From positions 1,434-51,833 of the forward strand of contig JAUJOJ010000021.1 in assembly GCA_030447665.1 (NCBI GenBank): a DNA stretch of 50,400 nt, given 5' to 3'. Of the stretch, positions 37,057 through 45,762 are shown one piece after another (within the stretch, counting starts at the first letter, position 1; every line of letters starts with the position of its first letter). The notes below the pieces were generated by a model. That model saw nothing but the letters and a program-made list of their open reading frames with translations, was not told the origin of the DNA and searched no databases. The DNA is from Allosphingosinicella sp. (lineage in GTDB: Bacteria; Pseudomonadota; Alphaproteobacteria; Sphingomonadales; Sphingomonadaceae). Position numbers and translations under genes: made by a program.

Positions 37057-38183
37057 CGAAGCTTCCATCCTTTTGCCGCCAGATGGGGTTGCGCCAGCGA
37101 TGGCGCGCCTTGTGCGCCTCGCGCACGGCGTCCTCGTCGATGGTGATGCCGAGGCCAGGTTTTTTCCGGGATCGGCAGATAGCCGTCGACGGGTGACAGC
37201 GCCTCCTTGTCGCTGATGAAATTCAGAAGGTCGTGGCCCACATTATAGTGGATGCCGAGGCTCATCTCCTGAATCGCCACATTCGGCGTGCAGGCGGCAA
37301 GCTGCAGGCACGCGGCGAGCGCGAGCGGCCCGAGCGGACAATGCGGCGCGACGGCGATGTCATAGGCCTCCGCCATGGCGGCGATCTTGCGGCATTCGAG
37401 GATGCCGCCGGCGTGGCTGAGGTCCGGCTGGATGATGTCGACCGAGCGGGATTCGAAGAAGGGCTTGAAGTCCCACCGCGTATAGAGCCGTTCGCCGAGT
37501 GCGATCGGTGTCGAGGTGAGCTGCGCGATCTGCGCGAGGCCCTCGACATTCTCGGACAGAAGCGGCTCTTCGATGAACAGCAGCCCTAGCGGCTCCAACA
37601 CCTTAGCGAGCTGCTTGGCCATCGGCTTGTGGACGCGGCCATGGAAGTCGAGGCCGACGTCCATTCCCGCCGCCTGCGCAGCCTGGACGCGCTCCACCAC
37701 CTCGTCGAACAGCTTGGGCGTGCCGATCCAGTCGAGCTCGCCGGTGGCGTTCATCTTGACTGCCGAGAAGCCCTGATCCTTTCGCGCCCTCGCGGCGTCG
37801 CCGATCTCGTTGGGGCGATCGCCGCCGATCCAGGCATAAGCGCGGATGCGGTCCTCACCTTTCCGCCGAGCATCTCCCAGGCGGGAAGACCGACGGCCTT
37901 GCCCTTCAGATCCCACAGCGCCTGCTCTAGGCCGGCGAGCGCCGACATCAGCACCGGACCGCCGCGATAGAAACCGCCGCGATAGGAGACCTGCCAGATA
38001 TCCTCGATCCGCCGCGCATCGTGGCCGATGAAGCGGTCGCGAGCGCTTCGAAGGCGCCGTCCACCGCTTCCGCCCAGCTTCCAGACTCGCCTCGCCCCAG
38101 CCGACGGCGCCGTCCTCCGTCTCCACGCGCACGAACAGCCAGCGCGGCGGTACGTAGAAGGTCTCGATGCGGCCGATCTTCAT
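37046..38183 (-). pseudogene. dgoD: D-galactonate dehydratase, frameshifted
   Basis: DgoD removes water from D-galactonate to give 2-keto-3-deoxygalactonate. The enolase-superfamily protein starts [20 protein letters not shown] at 38183, eight bases after AGGAG. The central part closely resembles E. coli DgoD from memory: [70 protein letters not shown] and VAPHCPLGPLALAACL. This covers the metal-binding Asp, Glu and Glu residues and the catalytic His. The end [16 protein letters not shown] also matches. The frame is lost near 38080, 38040, 37851 and at a six-T run at 37160-37165. Three breaks are missing bases and the last is an extra base. This pattern suggests sequencing errors in a working gene. 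Confidence 0.9.
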
Positions 38184-38209
38184 CCTTGTTCTCCTAGACC
38201 TTATGAAAA

Positions 38210-38318
38210 GGGCCTGATTCACGCCTTCGGCGGAAGCGCGTAGCGCTTCCACCTCAACCGATCAGGCCCTAGAGCCTTTCCCGACACGGCGGAATCGCCT
38301 TGTCGGATCAGAAAGGCT
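38210..38318. repeat. Two nested palindromic elements downstream of a GH1-like gene
   Basis: Element 1 has outer arms GGGCCTGAT (38210-38218) and ATCAGGCCC (38261-38269) around the hairpin GGAAGCGC/GCGCTTCC (38232-38239 and 38243-38250). Element 2 has outer arms AGCCTTTC (38273-38280) and GAAAGGCT (38311-38318) around CCGACA/TGTCGG plus GGC/GCC. They are head-to-tail within the 317-bp gap 38184-38500, which has no credible gene. They probably belong to alphaproteobacterial intergenic palindromic repeats. Confidence 0.65.
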
Positions 38319-38336
38319 TCAGATCAATGTCTGGAG

Positions 38337-38476
38337 ATGATCAGGTCGCCATGCAATGGCATGGCTACGGATTGCCGGGGCAATCCGTACCTGATCATTC
38401 CCGGCCGATAATTGAGTAGGTGCGCAGTCCCCCGGACTGCGCAGCCATGCCCGGGGGGCATGGCGACCTACTCAAT
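38337..38476. repeat. Inverted pair of cloverleaf-like palindromic elements
   Basis: Copy 1 (38337-38398) has a 10-bp outer stem ATGATCAGGT/ACCTGATCAT. Inside are hairpins GCCATGC/GCATGGC (loop AATG) and ACGGATTGCC/GGCAATCCGT (loop GG). Copy 2 (38411-38476) has an 11-bp outer stem ATTGAGTAGGT/ACCTACTCAAT. Inside are hairpins GCGCAGTCC/GGACTGCGC (loop CCC) and GCCATGCCC/GGGCATGGC (loop GGG). Copy 1 reversed shares AGGT, the A-GCCATGC arm and G-ACCT with copy 2. The other stems differ in sequence but stay perfectly paired. A simple hairpin TTCCCG/CGGGAA follows at about 38479-38495. Confidence 0.75.
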
Positions 38477-38500
38477 GGTTCCCGCTTTTCGGGAAGTGCT

Positions 38501-39800
38501 CTAGCCGACTTCGGGATTGGCAGGCTGGGCGGAAAGCTGGTCGTTGGCCGCGGCGGCCAGCGCCTGTTGCCTCAGCGAGTGCATCCGATCGGCTTGCGAG
38601 GGCTTCGTACGATCGGCACCGACAGGCAGACGCTGGACGCGGGGAGCACCTCCCGCCAGTCCTGGATGAGCTTCTTATAGGCCTGGCCGACCGCGCGGAT
38701 GTTACGATCCAGGTCGTAGAGGCCGAGCGGGTTCACGTTGCCGTTCTGCTCGCGAAGGGCGGTGTCCCAATCGACCTGGTCGGTCAGCGAATACCAGGTG
38801 AAGCCGACCGTCGGGATGCCGTCGTTCCTAAGCCGAAGAACGCTCGCCCATTCTTTCCAGAGCCACTGGACGGCTTCGGTGCCGAGCGGCCCCTCCTTCA
38901 TGTTGGTCTCGGTATGCATGACCGGCAGCCGGTAGCGGTCATAATATTGGCGCGTGATCTCGGTGTAGCCGAACACCTCGCCGGAGGAGTCGGTGAGCCC
39001 GTCCGCGTGCACCCGGTGCTCGTTGGTCATGTAATAATCGTTGCCGAGGATGCAGTGCTGCTTCAGCCGGTTGTGAAGGAAGAAATGATATTCCTCCTTC
39101 GTCATCCCGTTATCCATCAGATATTCGTACATCTCGCTGTCGACGCGGCGGCCGTAGTTGAGATCGAGCGAGAGGAAGCGGCGGGCGTTCATGATCTCGG
39201 CCGGGCCGATCGCCGCCGGGCTGTCGGCATGAAAATATTCGGAGGATTCCGACTGGATGAAGATGGCGTCCGGGCGCCGCTTCAAGATCTCCATCATGGC
39301 AAAAGGACGTTCGCCTTGACGATATTCTTCAAGGCCGTGACGAAGCCGCGATCGGTCTTCATCTGCTCGTTCCACCAGCCATATTTGGCCGAGAAGGCCG
39401 CGCAGATGAACATCTCGTTCACCGGCGTATAGAGCTGCACCCAAGGGAAGCGGTCGGCAAAGGCGGCGGCATAATTGGCGAATTGCGGCGCGAAGTCCGG
39501 GTTCTGGAAATTGCCGAGCCAGTCGGGCACGCCGAAGTGACAAAGGTCGACGATGGGTGTGATGTCGCGCCGCTTCAGCTCGGCGAAACTGAGATCGGCA
39601 AATTCCCAATCATATTTCCCTGGCCCCAGGAGGGTCCGGTAGATGGGCGGGCCGTAGCGGAGGAACTGGATGCCCATGTCGTCGACAAGGTCGAAATCCT
39701 CGCGCCAGCGCTCGTAATGGCCGCACACGTCCATCTGATCGACGCGGGTGCGGCCGTTATTGATCGTCGGGACGCTGTTCTCGATCCCGGTAGCGAACAT
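38501..39800 (-). pseudogene. GH1-like glycoside hydrolase (beta-glycosidase), frameshifted
   Basis: This TIM-barrel glycosidase resembles family 1. The acid/base Glu is probably the one in YTPVNEMFICAAF (equivalent to the TNEP motif), and the nucleophile Glu the one in VMHTETNMKEGP. FGVPDWLGNFQNPDF, YGWWNEQM and VGFTWYSLTDQVDWDTALRE are further recognisable parts. There is no signal peptide, so it acts in the cytoplasm. The frame breaks near 39300 (NV to FAMMEIL) and near 38605; after the second, the tail SQADRMHSLRQQALAAAAND runs to a stop at 38501. The start is uncertain: ATG 39800 (MFATGIENSVP) was chosen, though GGGGAGG lies too far upstream for it. Next to galactose-pathway genes it may release galactose or another hexose from oligosaccharides (inference). 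Confidence 0.75.
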
Positions 39801-39988
39801 GAAATTAGCGATGGGGTCCTCCCCTGATACTCGCGCGCGCCTCAACTAGCGGCCCGGGAGCCTCGGCGCCATGCCTGATGCTGTCCCGTGCCGGGAAAAA
39901 AGGATCGAGGGGGATAAAGTTTCCTGCTGCCTGGCTCGAAAGGTGCCCATAGGTTAAATTTACCGGTGCTTATCGCTCGCCGTTTATT

Positions 39989-40951
39989 GTGAACCGATGC
40001 AGCCCTGATTGGATCATCACCCATGCGTCCCCTTTGCTCCTCATCGCCGCGCTCCTCGCCGGCCCGGCCTCCGCCCAGTCGCGCGCACCCTTCACCGTGG
40101 CGGAATCGGGCCAGAGCTTCGAAAGCCTGCAGGATGCCGTGAATTCACTGGACGGCGGCGACGGCACCATCGAGATCGCGCCCGGCAGGTACAAGGATTG
40201 CGCCGTTCAGGAGGAGGGACGGGTCGCGTTCGTCGCCAGGGTGCCGGGCACGGTCGTGTTCGACGGCGGCATCTGCGAGGACAAGGCCACGCTCGTCCTC
40301 CGCGGCCGCGCATCGCACGTCGAAGGGATCACATTCACCCGCATCTTCGTGGCCGACGGCAACGGTGCCGGGATCCGCATGGAAAAAGGCAACCTCATCG
40401 TCGTCTCGGCAAAATTCGTCGACGCACAAAGCGGCATCTTGTCGGCGAACGATCCGGCGAGCACCATCACCATCGACAAATCCACCTTCGAGAGGCTTGG
40501 CTTGAATCCCGACGTCAATGCCGCCTCGCACTCGATCTACGTCGGCCGCTACGGCGGCCTCAGGGTGACGAACAGTCGCTTCGAACGGGGAACGGGCGGA
40601 CATTATGTGAAGAGCCGCGCGCCGCGGATCGAGGTGCTGAACAGCAGCTTCGACGACAGCCACGGCCGCGCCACCAACTACATGATCGATTTGCCCGAAG
40701 GAGCAGTGGGGCGCATCATCGGCAACAGCTTCGTCAATGGGAGCGACAAGGACAATTATGGGACGATGATCGCGGTCGCCGCCGAGGAGCGCCGCCAGCC
40801 CTCCGCAGGCCTCGTAATCGAGAACAATCGAGCTTGGCTTGTTCCGCGCTTCCCTTGGACCACCACCTTTGTAGGAAGTTGGACGGACGAACCGCTGGTC
40901 GTTCGCAGCAACGCACTCGCAGACCGCATAACCACGTTTGGGCAGCGCTGA
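39989..40951 (+). CDS. Exported right-handed beta-helix protein
   Basis: This 320-aa protein has a signal peptide (SPLLLIAALLAGPASAQ) and a body of repeated short beta strands: FESLQDAVNSLDGGDGTIEI, LVLRGRASHVEGITF, ITIDKSTFERLG, GLRVTNSRFERG, IEVLNSSFDDS and GRIIGNSFVNG. This is the pectate-lyase/NosD type of right-handed parallel beta helix. Such proteins often bind, cut or epimerise polysaccharides, and this one heads a block of exopolysaccharide genes. The start is taken as GTG 39989 because no ATG fits the signal peptide. The glycosyltransferase follows 12 bases after its stop. No catalytic residues can be named. Confidence 0.82.
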   Translation: MNRCSPDWIITHASPLLLIAALLAGPASAQSRAPFTVAESGQSFESLQDAVNSLDGGDGTIEIAPGRYKDCAVQEEGRVAFVARVPGTVVFDGGICEDKATLVLRGRASHVEGITFTRIFVADGNGAGIRMEKGNLIVVSAKFVDAQSGILSANDPASTITIDKSTFERLGLNPDVNAASHSIYVGRYGGLRVTNSRFERGTGGHYVKSRAPRIEVLNSSFDDSHGRATNYMIDLPEGAVGRIIGNSFVNGSDKDNYGTMIAVAAEERRQPSAGLVIENNRAWLVPRFPWTTTFVGSWTDEPLVVRSNALADRITTFGQR

Positions 40952-40963
40952 AGGACCTGACCC

Positions 40964-42145
40964 ATGTTGCGCGTGCTCACCCTTTCCACTTTGTTCCCCT
41001 CTGCGGTCAGTCCGCGATTTGGCACGTTCGTGGAGCAGCAGACGCGCGGCCTCGCTCAGCTTCCTGGCACCCAGGTCGAAGTGGTCGCTGGCGTAGGGCT
41101 GCCGGTCTGGCCGCTTGGTCTTCATCACCATTATGCGCGGCGCGCCAAGCTGCCGTTGGTCGAAGAGCGAAACGGACTTAAAGTTCACCGTCCGCGTTTT
41201 CGAGTATGTCCATGGTTCGGCGATCCGCTGGCGGCCCGTTTTCTAAGTGCGGCGCTGCTGCCCTACCTGAAAAATATACGAAAACACTTCCCTTTCGATG
41301 TCATCGACGCAGAGTTCTTCTGGCCGGACGGGGTTGCAGCAATGCGACTCTCCCGTGCGCTCCAAGTCCCTTTTTTGATCAAGGCGAGGGGCTCGGACAT
41401 CCATTACTGGACTCGCCGGGCCGGTGTTAAGGATCAGATCCTGGAAGCGGGTGGTTCGGCGTCCAAGCTGCTGACCATCAGTACCGCCATGAAAAACGAC
41501 CTTGTGGCGCTTGGCATGCCCGCGGGGAAGATCAGCACCCACTATACGGGCGTGGACCTCGAGCGTTTCCAGCCAATCGACCGCGGGCTGGCAAAAAAGA
41601 ACCTCGGTGTGTCTGGTCCTCTTCTCGCCACCGTGGGAGCATTGATCCCATTGAAGGGCCAAGCTCTCGTGTTAGAGGCTCTGAGCCATCTTCCAGATGT
41701 CACATTGCTACTTGCCGGCGAGGGACCGGATCGGAACAAACTTGGCGTGATGGTACAACAGCTGGGGCTCGCAGACCGGGTCCGCATTCTGGGCGACCTG
41801 CCTACCGAGCAGGTGGCACAGCTCCTCGCGGCTGCGGATGTGATGGTGCTTCCATCGCGTTCAGAGGGGTTGGCGAACGTATGGGTGGAGGCGCTTGCGA
41901 GCGGAACTCCGATCGTGATCAGTGACGTCGGTGGAGCGCGTGAAGTGGTTCAGGACGATAGGGTGGGACGCATCGTCCCACGCGAACCTGCCGCGATCGC
42001 CGGGGCCATAATGTCGCTGCTTCGCGATCCCGTCGATCCGCAGATCCCACGGGCAATTGCCTCCAGGTTCAGCTGGAAGAAGAATGCAATGGAACTCAGA
42101 GATCATCTTCTGAGCACGTCCTTAGGCGCCTCCGGACATGATTAG
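40964..42145 (+). CDS. Glycosyltransferase family 4 protein
   Basis: This 393-aa retaining GT-B glycosyltransferase transfers a sugar from a nucleotide-sugar to a growing glycan on the cytoplasmic face of the membrane. It starts MLRVLTLSTLFPSAVSPRFG with an EQQTRGLA segment. The acceptor domain contains DAEFFWPDGVAAMRLS and IKARGSDIHYW. The donor domain has VGALIPLKGQALVLEAL, LLLAGEGPDRNKL, and the E-x7-E block SRSEGLANVWVEALASGTP. The GT4 assignment is firm; sugar and linkage are not known. It lies between the beta-helix protein and the AsnB-type gene, as in exosortase-A-associated polysaccharide clusters. Confidence 0.93.
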   Translation: MLRVLTLSTLFPSAVSPRFGTFVEQQTRGLAQLPGTQVEVVAGVGLPVWPLGLHHHYARRAKLPLVEERNGLKVHRPRFRVCPWFGDPLAARFLSAALLPYLKNIRKHFPFDVIDAEFFWPDGVAAMRLSRALQVPFLIKARGSDIHYWTRRAGVKDQILEAGGSASKLLTISTAMKNDLVALGMPAGKISTHYTGVDLERFQPIDRGLAKKNLGVSGPLLATVGALIPLKGQALVLEALSHLPDVTLLLAGEGPDRNKLGVMVQQLGLADRVRILGDLPTEQVAQLLAAADVMVLPSRSEGLANVWVEALASGTPIVISDVGGAREVVQDDRVGRIVPREPAAIAGAIMSLLRDPVDPQIPRAIASRFSWKKNAMELRDHLLSTSLGASGHD

Positions 42146-42250
42146 GAGGAAGATCGCGGCGAACCTTGCCTCTCCGCGCCGATTCCTCCGCGCGCTCGGC
42201 CAGGTCGGCGCGCCCGCCGGCAAGGCTACCGCCCTCCCGGAGCGCTGATC

Positions 42251-44134
42251 ATGTGCGGCATTTCGGGAATCTTCTATCCGGCTGTTCCAAGGCCCGTGGA
42301 CGAGGCCCGCGTCCGTGCGATGGCGGATGCGCTTGCCCATCGCGGGCCGGACGGGTCTGGTGTCTGGACGGCACCCGGGATCGGTCTCGGACACCGCCGC
42401 CTCTCCATCATAGATTTGGAGGGCGGGGCGCAGCCGATGCTGAATGCCGACGGCGGCGTTGCGATCACGTACAATGGCGAGATCTACAATTTCCGTGAGG
42501 TTCGGGCGGAGCTTGAAGAGCGCGGCCACGCGTTCCACACGGAGAGCGACACCGAAGTGATCCTTGCCGCCTGGCGGCAATGGGGCCCCGATTGCCTTGC
42601 TCGCCTGAACGGCATGTTCGCCTTCGCGCTTTACGACCGCGCCGCCGACACGCTCTTCCTGGCCCGCGACCGGATGGGCGTGAAGCCTCTCTTCCTCGCG
42701 GAGCTTTCCGACGGCGCTCTCATCTTCGCATCCGAATTGAAGGGCCTCCTTGCCCACCCACTCCTCCGCCGCGCACCCAGCCCGCAGGCGGTCGAGGACT
42801 ATCTCGCCTTCGGCTACGTGCCCGACGATGCATCGATCGTCGCGGGGGTGAAGAAGCTTGCCGCGGGCCATTATCTTCTGGTTCGGCGCGGCCATTCCAT
42901 TCCCGCCCCCACCCGCTGGTGGGACCTGGACTTCAAGCCCGATGTGAACTCCTCCCCGGAAGAGCTTGCCGAGCTGATGCGCCGGGCGGTTCGCTCGCGC
43001 ATGATCGCAGACGTGCCCCTCGGCGCCTTCCTTTCCGGAGGGCTCGACAGCTCGGCCGTGGTCGCGTTCATGGCCGAAGCGAGCCGCAGCGCGGTGGAAA
43101 CCTGCTCGATCGGCTTTGTCGAAGCAGACCATGACGAGACCCGCTACGCCGCGCTGGTCGCCGAGCGCTTCTCCACCCGCCACCGCAGCCGCATCGTTGC
43201 CGCCGACGATTTCGAGCTGATCGACACGCTCGCCGATGCCTTCGACGAGCCGTTCGCCGACGCATCCGCGATTGGAACCTACCGAGTCTCGGAGCTGGCC
43301 CGCGAGACGGTGAAGGTCGCGCTTTCGGGCGACGGCGCCGACGAGGCCTTTGCCGGCTATCGCCGATACCGCTTGTTCGCGGCCGAAGAACGTGCGCGCC
43401 ACCTTCTTCCGGCACCGGCGCTCCGCGCCCTTGGCGCGCTCGGGGCGATTTACCCGAAGCTCCATCGAGCGCCCCGTTTCCTGCGCGCCAAGACCACGCT
43501 CCAGGCGCTCGGTCGCAGCAGCGGGGAAGCCTATGCCGACGCCGTGGCCGTGACGAATGCGCAAACGCGGGCACTGCTTTACCGCCCTGACTTTGCATCC
43601 CTTCTGCAGGGCCACCGCGCCGAGAACCGCTACATCGATACGATGCGGGACGCTCCAGCCGACGACGCGCTCTCCCGGGCGCAATATGCGGACCTCAAGA
43701 TCTGGCTCCCCGGCGACATCCTGACCAAGGTCGACCGCACCAGCATGGCTGTGAGCCTCGAGGCGCGAGAGCCCTTGCTGGACCACCGGCTCGTGGAGTT
43801 CGCCGCCCGCCTTCCGTCCGCATCGCGGCTGCGGCGCGGCGAGGGCAAATGGCTGATGCGACGGGCACTGGAGCGGCACCTCCCTCACGAGATCCTGCAC
43901 CGTCGGAAGATGGGCTTCGTCACCCCGATCAGCGGCTGGTTCCGCGGCCCGCTCGCCCATGCTGCAGCTTCGATCGGCCGCCAATCCACGCTCGTCCAAA
44001 CCGGCTGGTTCGACGATATCGCAATTGCGCGGGTCGCTTCCGAGCACCAGGCTGGCAAGGCCGATCACGGTCGGCTGCTGTGGCAGCTCCTGATGCTCGA
44101 CAAATCGCTGCAGCGCGTATTCGCGCCCTGCTAA
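42251..44134 (+). CDS. asnB: Asparagine synthase-type amidotransferase (exosortase A cluster type)
   Basis: This 627-aa protein combines an N-terminal class II glutaminase domain with a C-terminal ATP-dependent synthetase domain. The Cys2 nucleophile is exposed by removal of Met (MCGISGIFYPA). The glutaminase motifs ALAHRGPDGSG, GHRRLSIIDLEGGAQPM and YNGEIYNF follow. The synthetase PP-loop FLSGGLDSSAVVAF lies near residue 260, followed by ALSGDGADEAFAGY. Proteins of this form found in exopolysaccharide clusters with PEP-CTERM/exosortase A are thought to amidate a sugar or a peptide rather than to make free asparagine (family knowledge). The start is fixed by the essential Cys2. Confidence 0.92.
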   Translation: MCGISGIFYPAVPRPVDEARVRAMADALAHRGPDGSGVWTAPGIGLGHRRLSIIDLEGGAQPMLNADGGVAITYNGEIYNFREVRAELEERGHAFHTESDTEVILAAWRQWGPDCLARLNGMFAFALYDRAADTLFLARDRMGVKPLFLAELSDGALIFASELKGLLAHPLLRRAPSPQAVEDYLAFGYVPDDASIVAGVKKLAAGHYLLVRRGHSIPAPTRWWDLDFKPDVNSSPEELAELMRRAVRSRMIADVPLGAFLSGGLDSSAVVAFMAEASRSAVETCSIGFVEADHDETRYAALVAERFSTRHRSRIVAADDFELIDTLADAFDEPFADASAIGTYRVSELARETVKVALSGDGADEAFAGYRRYRLFAAEERARHLLPAPALRALGALGAIYPKLHRAPRFLRAKTTLQALGRSSGEAYADAVAVTNAQTRALLYRPDFASLLQGHRAENRYIDTMRDAPADDALSRAQYADLKIWLPGDILTKVDRTSMAVSLEAREPLLDHRLVEFAARLPSASRLRRGEGKWLMRRALERHLPHEILHRRKMGFVTPISGWFRGPLAHAAASIGRQSTLVQTGWFDDIAIARVASEHQAGKADHGRLLWQLLMLDKSLQRVFAPC

Positions 44135-44233
44135 CTGGCGAGGGCGACCTCAAGGAGTTCGAAGGAGCCTTAACGGGCCATCAACCGGCTTGGTCTATCG
44201 AGCACGGATGAAGCGCGGTTCGGGACGGCAGGC

Positions 44234-44401
44234 ATGATCGACAACTTCTCGCTTGCGATCAGCCACGGCTTGATCCTCCTCATCATGTGGCGCCTGCTTT
44301 CCCGTCCGGATCTCGACGATGACAAGGCAGCCGCGCCCGCTCCTTCGCCGAGGCCCGAGCGCCGCTTTCGCTCATTCCTGAAGGGACGTCGGAGTGCGTG
44401 A
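44234..44401 (+). CDS. Small single-pass membrane protein (55 aa) of the exopolysaccharide block
   Basis: This short frame encodes MIDNFSLAISHGLILLIMWR followed by LLSRPDLDDDKAAAPAPSPR and a basic tail. The first 23 residues form one hydrophobic helix and the rest is polar. The stop overlaps the GTG start of the O-ligase gene by eight bases, which argues for translational coupling. The AsnB-type gene lies 99 bases upstream. I believe similar small proteins precede the ligase in other sphingomonad clusters, but could not check. Its function is unknown; it may be an accessory subunit of the ligase or polymerase complex. Confidence 0.7.
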   Translation: MIDNFSLAISHGLILLIMWRLLSRPDLDDDKAAAPAPSPRPERRFRSFLKGRRSA

Positions 44402-45752
44402 TCTCGCTCTCGTCGCATTTCTGATGGCGATGCTCGGGCTTGGGCTCCGGCGGCCGTTCCTGCTCGTCCTGGCCTATGCCTATGTCGACATTCTCGCGCC
44501 TCACCGGCTGGCTTATCACCTGCTGAACGGGGTGCAGGTGTCGATGATCGTCGCAAGCGCGGCGATCGGCGGCTGGCTCATCTTCGACAAGAAGAATTTC
44601 AACGTTGCACCCCGGCAGGGTCTGATGATGATCCTGCTCGGCTATTGCTACTTCACCACCGTCCATGCCGACTTTCCGTTGGACGCTCCTGAAAAATGGA
44701 ATTGGGTTTGGAAGGCGGTTTTCTGGGCGACCTTCCTGCCGCTGACGCTTCGCACTCGGCTGCGGGTCGAGGCCTATCTGCTGGTGATCGTCTTCTCCGC
44801 CGCGGCGATCATCATCGGCGGCGGCATCAAGACCTTGCTGGCAGGCGGCGGCTACGGTGCGCTCAACCTCATGGTTGACAACAATTCCGGCCTTTACGAA
44901 AGCAGCCAAATTGCGACGGTGGCGGTCGCGCTGGTGCCAATAATCCTGTGGCTGGCACGGTTCGGGACGGTGTTCCCGCGCGACTGGCGCGTGCAGCTCT
45001 TCGCCTGCGGCCTGATTTTCGCCTGCCTCCTCATCCCGGTCGGAACCGAGGCGCGCACCGGTCTCGTCTGCATCGCGGTGCTGGCCATCCTGATGCTGCG
45101 GGATGCGAAGCGACGGCTCGTCTATATCGCGCTGATCGGCACCCTCAGCCTCGCCGCGATCCCGATGCTACCGAGCAGCTTCACCAGCCGGATGGAGACA
45201 ATCGGTAAATATCAGGCCGACCAATCCGCCAGCACCCGCCTCGTCATCTGGGCGTGGACGTGGAACTATGCAAAGGAGCATCCGCTCGGCGGCGGCTTCG
45301 AGGCTTATCGTCAGAACAAATTGAGGGTGCAGACGGTCTCCGAAAGCGGGGAAGGGCCCGTCCAGATCGTCGATGCGCAGCTGCTGGAGGACCAGGGCCG
45401 CGCTTATCATTCGAGCTATTTCGAGATGCTCGGCGAGCAGGGCTTCCCGGGCCTCATCCTGTTCCTGCTTATCCACGGCATCGGCCTTTTGCGCATGGAG
45501 GTGCTGCGGCGGCGCTATTTCCGCGAGGAGGGCGACAAAGCCTGGATTTCGCCGCTCGCCACCGCGCTGCAAAGCGCGCAGATCATCTATCTCGTCGGTT
45601 CGCTGTTCGTCGGCATCGCCTATCAACCCGTCGTGTGGATGCTGATCGCCGTGCAGATCGGCTTCGACACGGTGGTCGCGCGGCAGGCGAAGAACGCATT
45701 CAAGGAACGAAGCTGGGCGAAGAAGCCGATCGCCGCCTCCGCCTCGATATAA
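44394..45752 (+). CDS. Putative O-glycosylation ligase / O-antigen ligase family, exosortase A-associated
   Basis: This 452-aa polytopic inner-membrane protein has about ten hydrophobic segments and matches from memory the exosortase-A-associated putative O-glycosylation ligase family. Useful landmarks are LGLRRPFLLVLAYAYVDILA near the start, FDKKNFNVAPRQGLMMILLG, and the Wzy/WaaL-type periplasmic loop with EARTGLVCIAVLAIL. Others are MPSSFTSRMETI-like LPSSFTSRMETIGKYQ, HPLGGGFEAYRQNKL and AYHSSYFEMLGEQGFPGL. The start is GTG 44394, inside the end of the 55-aa gene. It probably polymerises or attaches glycan repeats in the periplasm. It converges on the lactonase gene. Confidence 0.88.
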   Translation: MRDLALVAFLMAMLGLGLRRPFLLVLAYAYVDILAPHRLAYHLLNGVQVSMIVASAAIGGWLIFDKKNFNVAPRQGLMMILLGYCYFTTVHADFPLDAPEKWNWVWKAVFWATFLPLTLRTRLRVEAYLLVIVFSAAAIIIGGGIKTLLAGGGYGALNLMVDNNSGLYESSQIATVAVALVPIILWLARFGTVFPRDWRVQLFACGLIFACLLIPVGTEARTGLVCIAVLAILMLRDAKRRLVYIALIGTLSLAAIPMLPSSFTSRMETIGKYQADQSASTRLVIWAWTWNYAKEHPLGGGFEAYRQNKLRVQTVSESGEGPVQIVDAQLLEDQGRAYHSSYFEMLGEQGFPGLILFLLIHGIGLLRMEVLRRRYFREEGDKAWISPLATALQSAQIIYLVGSLFVGIAYQPVVWMLIAVQIGFDTVVARQAKNAFKERSWAKKPIAASASI

Positions 45753-45762
45753 AGGCACTGTG

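Noticed and set aside
42138..42248. 36-aa basic frame (MIRRKIAANLASPRRFLRAL...) between the glycosyltransferase and asnB
   Set aside because: It overlaps the end of the glycosyltransferase, lacks a ribosome binding site, and has no recognisable features; it is kept only as a possibility.
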